The notes under the pieces are model-generated. The model was not told where the DNA came from, made no database searches, and worked only from the letters and a program-made list of their open reading frames with translations. The position numbers were made by a program, and so were the translations under genes. A stretch of 33,653 nt of DNA from a virus: the IMG/VR virus record IMGVR_UViG_3300046001_009045, positions 1 to 33,653 of that record; one strand, given 5' to 3'. Positions 30,169 to 33,653 of the stretch are shown here, piece by piece. Positions within the stretch are counted from its first letter, which is position 1. Every line of letters starts with the position of its first letter.

Positions 30169-32337
30169 CTAGCAGCCTTCGCCGCCGAGATTTTGGAGGT
30201 TTAATCCTTCTGTTATGTTAACAGAATTAGTTAGCGCGCAGAATTGGTATTGGCCTGGATCAGCGCAGTTAGAGACAGAATTATAATAGTTCTGGCCAAC
30301 ATTATTACAGTCATTATAACTAAAGCTAAGCTCCCAGAAACAACCGGCTGTTTCTTCCCAATCTATACCATAATTAGTACAAGGCGCTAGGGTCATAGTC
30401 GGCGTCGGGGTCGGCGTTGCAGTAGCCTCAGGTTCCGGCGTTAAAGTCGGCGTCGGGGTAGGGGTCGGGGTCGTTGTAGGGGTCGGTGTCGGAGTCGGCG
30501 TCGGAGTAGCTGCTGGTGGAGGCTCGCTGCAAACGCCTATATCCATTAAATTAATACCCACTGTTATATTAACAGTGTTTAATTTTGCACAGAATTGGTA
30601 TTGGCCTGGATCAGGACAGTTAGAAATAGTATTATAATAGCTCTGGCCAACATTATTACAGTCATTATAACTAAAGCTAAGCTCCCAGAAACAACCGGCT
30701 GTTTCTTCCCAATCTATACCATAAGTCTTGCAAGGGGTCGGGGTAATCGTTGGCGTCGGGGTTGGAGTTAAAGTTGGGGTCGGAGTCGGGGTATTTGGCT
30801 CTGGTGTAAATGTGGGGGTCGGAGTCGGCGTTGCAGTAGCTGTTGGAGTCGGGGTCGGCGTTGGAGTTGCAGTAGGTGTTGGCGTCGGATCCTGTTCAAA
30901 TATACCAGTTATTGCACAGTTGTCAGAAACGTACATAGTAGTATTTGGGTTTGTAAAGAAGGTAATACCCGGATTACCAGAATTAATATACCAGTACGCA
31001 AAGTGATAACCGGAAGTAGCTACAGCAGCAATCGCATATGTACCCGCTACTCTGTATATAGGGTTACCACTACCATCTCCATCTACGCTTACGGAGTAAC
31101 CACCGGCGCTATTAGAAGCTTGTATAGAGTATAGTACTGGGGTTGGGGTTGGGGTCGGCGTTAAAGTTGGGGTTGGGGTTGGAGTCGGTGTTAAAGTAGG
31201 AGTAACCGTCGGTGTAGGTGTTAATGTTGGAGTGACTGTTGGGGTTGGCGTAACTGTCGGGGTAACTGTCGGGGTTGGTGTTAAAGTAGGTGTCGGGGTA
31301 GGAGTTGGCGTTAATGTTGGCGTGACCGTCGGTGTGGGGGTTAATGTTGGCGTGACCGTCGGCGTAGGTGTTAATGTCGGGGTAACTGTCGGGGTCGGAG
31401 TTAAAGTAGGTGTCGGGGTAGGAGTCGGCGTTGAAGTAGGGGTAACTGTCGGGGTAGGGGTAACTGTCGGGGTAGGGGTTACAGTTGGTGTGACTGTCGG
31501 AGTAGGTGTAGGAGTCGGCGTACGAGTAGGTGTTACTGTCGGTGTAACTGTAGGCGTGGCGGTAGGAACTAAAGTTAAAGTCGGCGTCGGAGTCGGCGTT
31601 AAAGTCGGTGTCGGAGTCGGCGTCGGGGTAAGTGTAACTGTAGGAGTTGGGGTCGCTGTAACTGTCGGCGTCGGAGTCGGGGTTGCTGTAGGAGTAACGG
31701 TAGGTGTTACAGTTGGCGTCGGCGTCGGAGTCGGCGTTAAAGTCGGTGTCGGAGTCGGCGTCGGGGTCGCGCGATTAGGTTCATCTGGTTTAAGAACAGC
31801 TGCTGAAGCTAAATCAGCACTGTTAAATAATAATATCTGTCCGGAGCTACTTTTACCTTCAGCTACAATAATTTGATCATTATTAGTACCCCATGCTCTA
31901 CTTTTAATTAAATGAACCGCATTAAAAATATAACCATTCCCTGCAACAAAAGGATTTTTAGTTAACCAAGGACTTTGCGTATAAATATCAATAGTGTATG
32001 TTACTATTTCTAAGCTTGGTATAAGAGTAGCAGATATAACTATAGTAGTTGTAGTAGGTCCAAAAGCTGAATTATAAAAAGTTTGATAAAAATTACTTCT
32101 ACTATCAATATAGTCAGGGTGCGATAAAGCTTCTGCTAAAGAGCAGTAAGTATATTTTTTATTATAACTAATCGGCGACACAATACTACCTGATAGTCCG
32201 TAAGTAATATTGCCTATAATATTAGTGCCAACGTCCATCCCGCTAGGCTGAAGTACAAGTGTAAATGGAGTCACACCACTCACGAAAGTACTTGTGTTCT
32301 TCGCACTATTAGGAAATGTAAAAGTTGAAATAGACAT
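30169..32337 (-). CDS. Virion protein with long Pro-Thr tract, InlB-like module and two six-Cys modules
   Basis: 722 residues. A globular N-terminal domain (about 1-188) is followed by about 210 residues of Pro-Thr repeats with a ten-residue period ([10 protein letters not shown]). Next come an InlB-like module (about 402-480; [13 protein letters not shown]), another Pro-Thr linker, a six-Cys module (about 535-605), a third linker and a second six-Cys module (about 650-722). The Cys modules share [20 protein letters not shown]. Beads of small folded modules on mucin-like linkers suggest an extended fibre. Many Thr residues next to Pro could carry sugars. Cysteines imply an oxidising or extracellular setting. 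ATG 32337 overlaps the upstream stop (TAATG). Binding target unknown. Confidence 0.87.
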   Translation of the reverse strand: MSISTFTFPNSAKNTSTFVSGVTPFTLVLQPSGMDVGTNIIGNITYGLSGSIVSPISYNKKYTYCSLAEALSHPDYIDSRSNFYQTFYNSAFGPTTTTIVISATLIPSLEIVTYTIDIYTQSPWLTKNPFVAGNGYIFNAVHLIKSRAWGTNNDQIIVAEGKSSSGQILLFNSADLASAAVLKPDEPNRATPTPTPTPTLTPTPTPTPTVTPTVTPTATPTPTPTVTATPTPTVTLTPTPTPTPTLTPTPTPTLTLVPTATPTVTPTVTPTRTPTPTPTPTVTPTVTPTPTVTPTPTVTPTSTPTPTPTPTLTPTPTVTPTLTPTPTVTPTLTPTPTVTPTLTPTPTPTPTLTPTPTVTPTVTPTPTVTPTLTPTPTVTPTLTPTPTPTPTLTPTPTPTPVLYSIQASNSAGGYSVSVDGDGSGNPIYRVAGTYAIAAVATSGYHFAYWYINSGNPGITFFTNPNTTMYVSDNCAITGIFEQDPTPTPTATPTPTPTPTATATPTPTPTFTPEPNTPTPTPTLTPTPTPTITPTPCKTYGIDWEETAGCFWELSFSYNDCNNVGQSYYNTISNCPDPGQYQFCAKLNTVNITVGINLMDIGVCSEPPPAATPTPTPTPTPTTTPTPTPTPTLTPEPEATATPTPTPTMTLAPCTNYGIDWEETAGCFWELSFSYNDCNNVGQNYYNSVSNCADPGQYQFCALTNSVNITEGLNLQNLGGEGC
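30241..30384. repeat. Direct repeat, copy B of the six-Cys module
   Basis: Matches 30592-30735 at an offset of 351 bases. Bases 30291-30373 are identical to 30642-30724 over 83 bases, including third positions, so the duplication is recent or kept alike by gene conversion. Confidence 0.95.
30393..30513. repeat. Pro-Thr-coding linker repeat
   Basis: Short GT-rich units between the two six-Cys modules, coding TPTPTP with Ala/Glu interruptions. Same unit type as the longer tract at 31137-31769. Confidence 0.85.
30592..30735. repeat. Direct repeat, copy A of the six-Cys module
   Basis: Partner of the copy at 30241-30384. The differences cluster toward the C-terminal end of the coded module and at the last few bases. 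Confidence 0.95.
30735..30893. repeat. Pro-Thr-coding linker repeat
   Basis: Linker between the InlB-like module and the first six-Cys module, coding TPTP-type peptides with Ala, Phe and Glu interruptions. Confidence 0.85.
31137..31769. repeat. Long Pro-Thr-coding tandem repeat tract
   Basis: About 630 bases of imperfect tandem repeat. In places the period is 30 bases ([10 protein letters not shown]), with near-identical units around 31310-31390. It has strong strand asymmetry (G/T-rich plus strand). Copy number is likely to vary between isolates or be mis-assembled. Confidence 0.93.
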
Positions 32338-33653
32338 TAAGCGTTTACTTTATAGTTAATAAGATTTACTTGTTGATTCCAGGCTGAAAACGTAATAAAA
32401 GTAGTTAAATAAAGCTTAGTGTCTTCATTATAGCAAAACACCGGCGCTTCCATATAACTTACAGCAGAAAGTGGGTACACATACTCAGTAAGATTAGATT
32501 CACTTGTAGGGTATATTCTCACACGTTCTTGAGGATTGTTAAGATCTAATCTATATAATACAGGCACGATAAAGCTTGAAAGACCGCTAGTACTAATACT
32601 AGAAGTGCTAGTGCCACTTAAAGTGGTAGAGAGTAGAGTGCATACAGTAATATACTTTTCGTTACCACTATACCAGTTACCACCGTAATAGGTAATGGCT
32701 GTCGGTCCTGGTATACCGTAGTTTACATTTAACGTTTGAGTAGAAAGAGCAGCACTACTAGTTGTACCAATGTTTAGAGGTAAATAGTTTTGTAAAGACT
32801 TTTCAATAGTGTATTGATCGTAGTTAAATGTAATCTTTTCGTACAATACTGTATCGGTTAACTGTATGATTAAGGTATCAAAAAATACTTCAAAGTTAAT
32901 TATAGTGTTATTAATTAACTGACTATAAATTGAACTATAGTTAATGTAGTCTTTATAAATTAAATTTAATGCAGACGGACCAACGTTAGTAGTGCCATCA
33001 ACCGTCTTAACCCATAATAGACCAGTAGCGGTCATGGAATCATATAAAGAACGAGATTGAGAGGGGTAAGTGTCTTTGTATAAAGAGTATTGATTACCGA
33101 ATACGTCTGTGTTCCAAGTATACAATTCCTTACCAGGGGTCCATACTAAGTTTTGTACTCTAGAAGCTAGATCGAAATACTTCTCCGGAGTTAACTTCGT
33201 TGCGCTATTAGACTCCGTCCAAGTTTGTTTTTTAGCACCATGCCAAAATTCAAAATCGTCGCGGGCATTTACAACCCCATTACTATCTGACTTTCTAGAT
33301 TCATATACTGATTGGTAAGGTAAAAACTTCTGAAATGTATCTGTATTAATAACATTACCATCGAAATACTCAGATACATTAACAGCTTTGATCCAGTCTA
33401 TGTTAATGAGGTGATCTATTACGTTCCCTTGGTCCTTTTGGGTTAATCCGCGGCCTTTATTGAATCTCGATGGTTCAATGAAGTGATATACCTCTCCGTT
33501 TTTAATTTGAGTGCTATCAAACGTATAAGTTATGTTTTTAGCTAGATATATAGAAGCACCTAAATTACTCGGAACAAAATATCCGCCTAACTCCCCTCTT
33601 GTTTTTAAATTACTGCTTTCTTCAGAAATGCCTGCGACCGTAGGATAATATCT
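32337..33653 (-). CDS. Virion structural protein, 5' end outside window
   Basis: The frame stays open from the stop at 32337 to the right edge, giving 438 visible residues. A TTG at 33125 lies mid-frame and is not the real start, because coding continues upstream without a stop. The upstream part includes [33 protein letters not shown] and [15 protein letters not shown]. The downstream part is Ser/Thr/Tyr-rich with beta character and LSA/LSS tripeptides like those of the two giant virion proteins. I do not recognise a family; the style suits a baseplate or fibre-base protein. It is coupled to the Pro-Thr/six-Cys gene by TAATG. Confidence 0.82.
   Translation of the reverse strand, partial: RYYPTVAGISEESSNLKTRGELGGYFVPSNLGASIYLAKNITYTFDSTQIKNGEVYHFIEPSRFNKGRGLTQKDQGNVIDHLINIDWIKAVNVSEYFDGNVINTDTFQKFLPYQSVYESRKSDSNGVVNARDDFEFWHGAKKQTWTESNSATKLTPEKYFDLASRVQNLVWTPGKELYTWNTDVFGNQYSLYKDTYPSQSRSLYDSMTATGLLWVKTVDGTTNVGPSALNLIYKDYINYSSIYSQLINNTIINFEVFFDTLIIQLTDTVLYEKITFNYDQYTIEKSLQNYLPLNIGTTSSAALSTQTLNVNYGIPGPTAITYYGGNWYSGNEKYITVCTLLSTTLSGTSTSSISTSGLSSFIVPVLYRLDLNNPQERVRIYPTSESNLTEYVYPLSAVSYMEAPVFCYNEDTKLYLTTFITFSAWNQQVNLINYKVNA

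Noticed and set aside
31137-31769. CRISPR array
   Set aside because: The repeats are short, imperfect, in frame and coding, with no unique spacers of constant length.
31232-31876. Plus-strand open frame coding long VGVGV elastin-like repeats
   Set aside because: It is the complement of the Pro-Thr repeat coding strand; repetitive GT-rich DNA stays open by composition, and the real gene is on the minus strand. The same holds for 24920-25180 and 30728-31006.
33109-33318. Plus-strand 69-residue frame near the right edge, and a start at 33125 for the minus-strand gene
   Set aside because: The minus-strand frame is open to the window end and reads as normal protein, so 33125 is internal and the plus-strand frame is its shadow.

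Overview
The window looks like part of a large tailed-phage genome (Caudoviricetes), most like the marine or freshwater T4-like myoviruses. Four things support this. Genes are tightly packed and often overlap (ATGA, TAATG). Many are small genes with no recognisable function. A right-hand block holds very large, repeat-rich proteins of tail-fibre or virion type. The cargo set (flavin-dependent halogenase, 2OG-Fe(II) oxygenase, carbamoyltransferase, QueD-like protein, one tRNA) is familiar from aquatic T4-like phages. No terminase, capsid, polymerase or integrase gene lies in the window, so the phage assignment is an inference. A lipoprotein signal and a periplasmic glycine-zipper protein point to a Gram-negative host.

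Layout. 1-2555 (+): the end of an open-ended gene, then a full-length CHASE2-type class III nucleotide cyclase. 2542-9335 (mostly -): a decoration-like block of halogenase, 2OG oxygenase (+), GT2 glycosyltransferase, Cys-rich protein, NodU/TobZ-like carbamoyltransferase and PAPS-type sulfotransferase, with two unidentified small proteins. 9363-12524 (-): small genes including an AbrB-like protein, a QueD/PTPS homologue, a FCP1-like HAD phosphatase and a 53-residue gene. 12629-13400: two envelope proteins, one glycine-zipper and one lipoprotein, converging on a shared terminator. 13411-16968 (-): a second GT2, an APS-kinase-like/nucleotidyltransferase fusion, an HExxH metallopeptidase, proteins with a capsid-targeting-like motif, and a two-TM protein followed by a branched terminator. 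17045-18574 (+): a membrane/coiled-coil protein that abuts tRNA-Leu(UAA). 18669-22522: small genes, a pyrimidine-dimer-glycosylase-like protein and a DUF616-like glycosyltransferase. 22519-33653 (-): the virion block, with two huge proteins carrying NHL-like or LamG-like regions, long Pro-Thr repeats, InlB-like modules, a duplicated six-Cys module, and a structural gene open at the right edge.

How the genes may work together. Three glycosyltransferases, a sulfotransferase, an APS-kinase-like enzyme that could supply its PAPS donor, a carbamoyltransferase, a halogenase and a P4H-fold oxygenase sit within about 20 kb of two Pro/Thr-repeat virion proteins. A phage-encoded system that modifies virion proteins or a host surface glycan is a reasonable hypothesis, but the sequence does not prove it. 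The cyclase is the most surprising gene, because it could let the phage raise or sense cyclic nucleotides in the host. A hexamer, TAAGTA, recurs just upstream of many starts on both strands. It is either a late-promoter element or an unusual translation signal. No gene-free stretch exceeds 300 bases.
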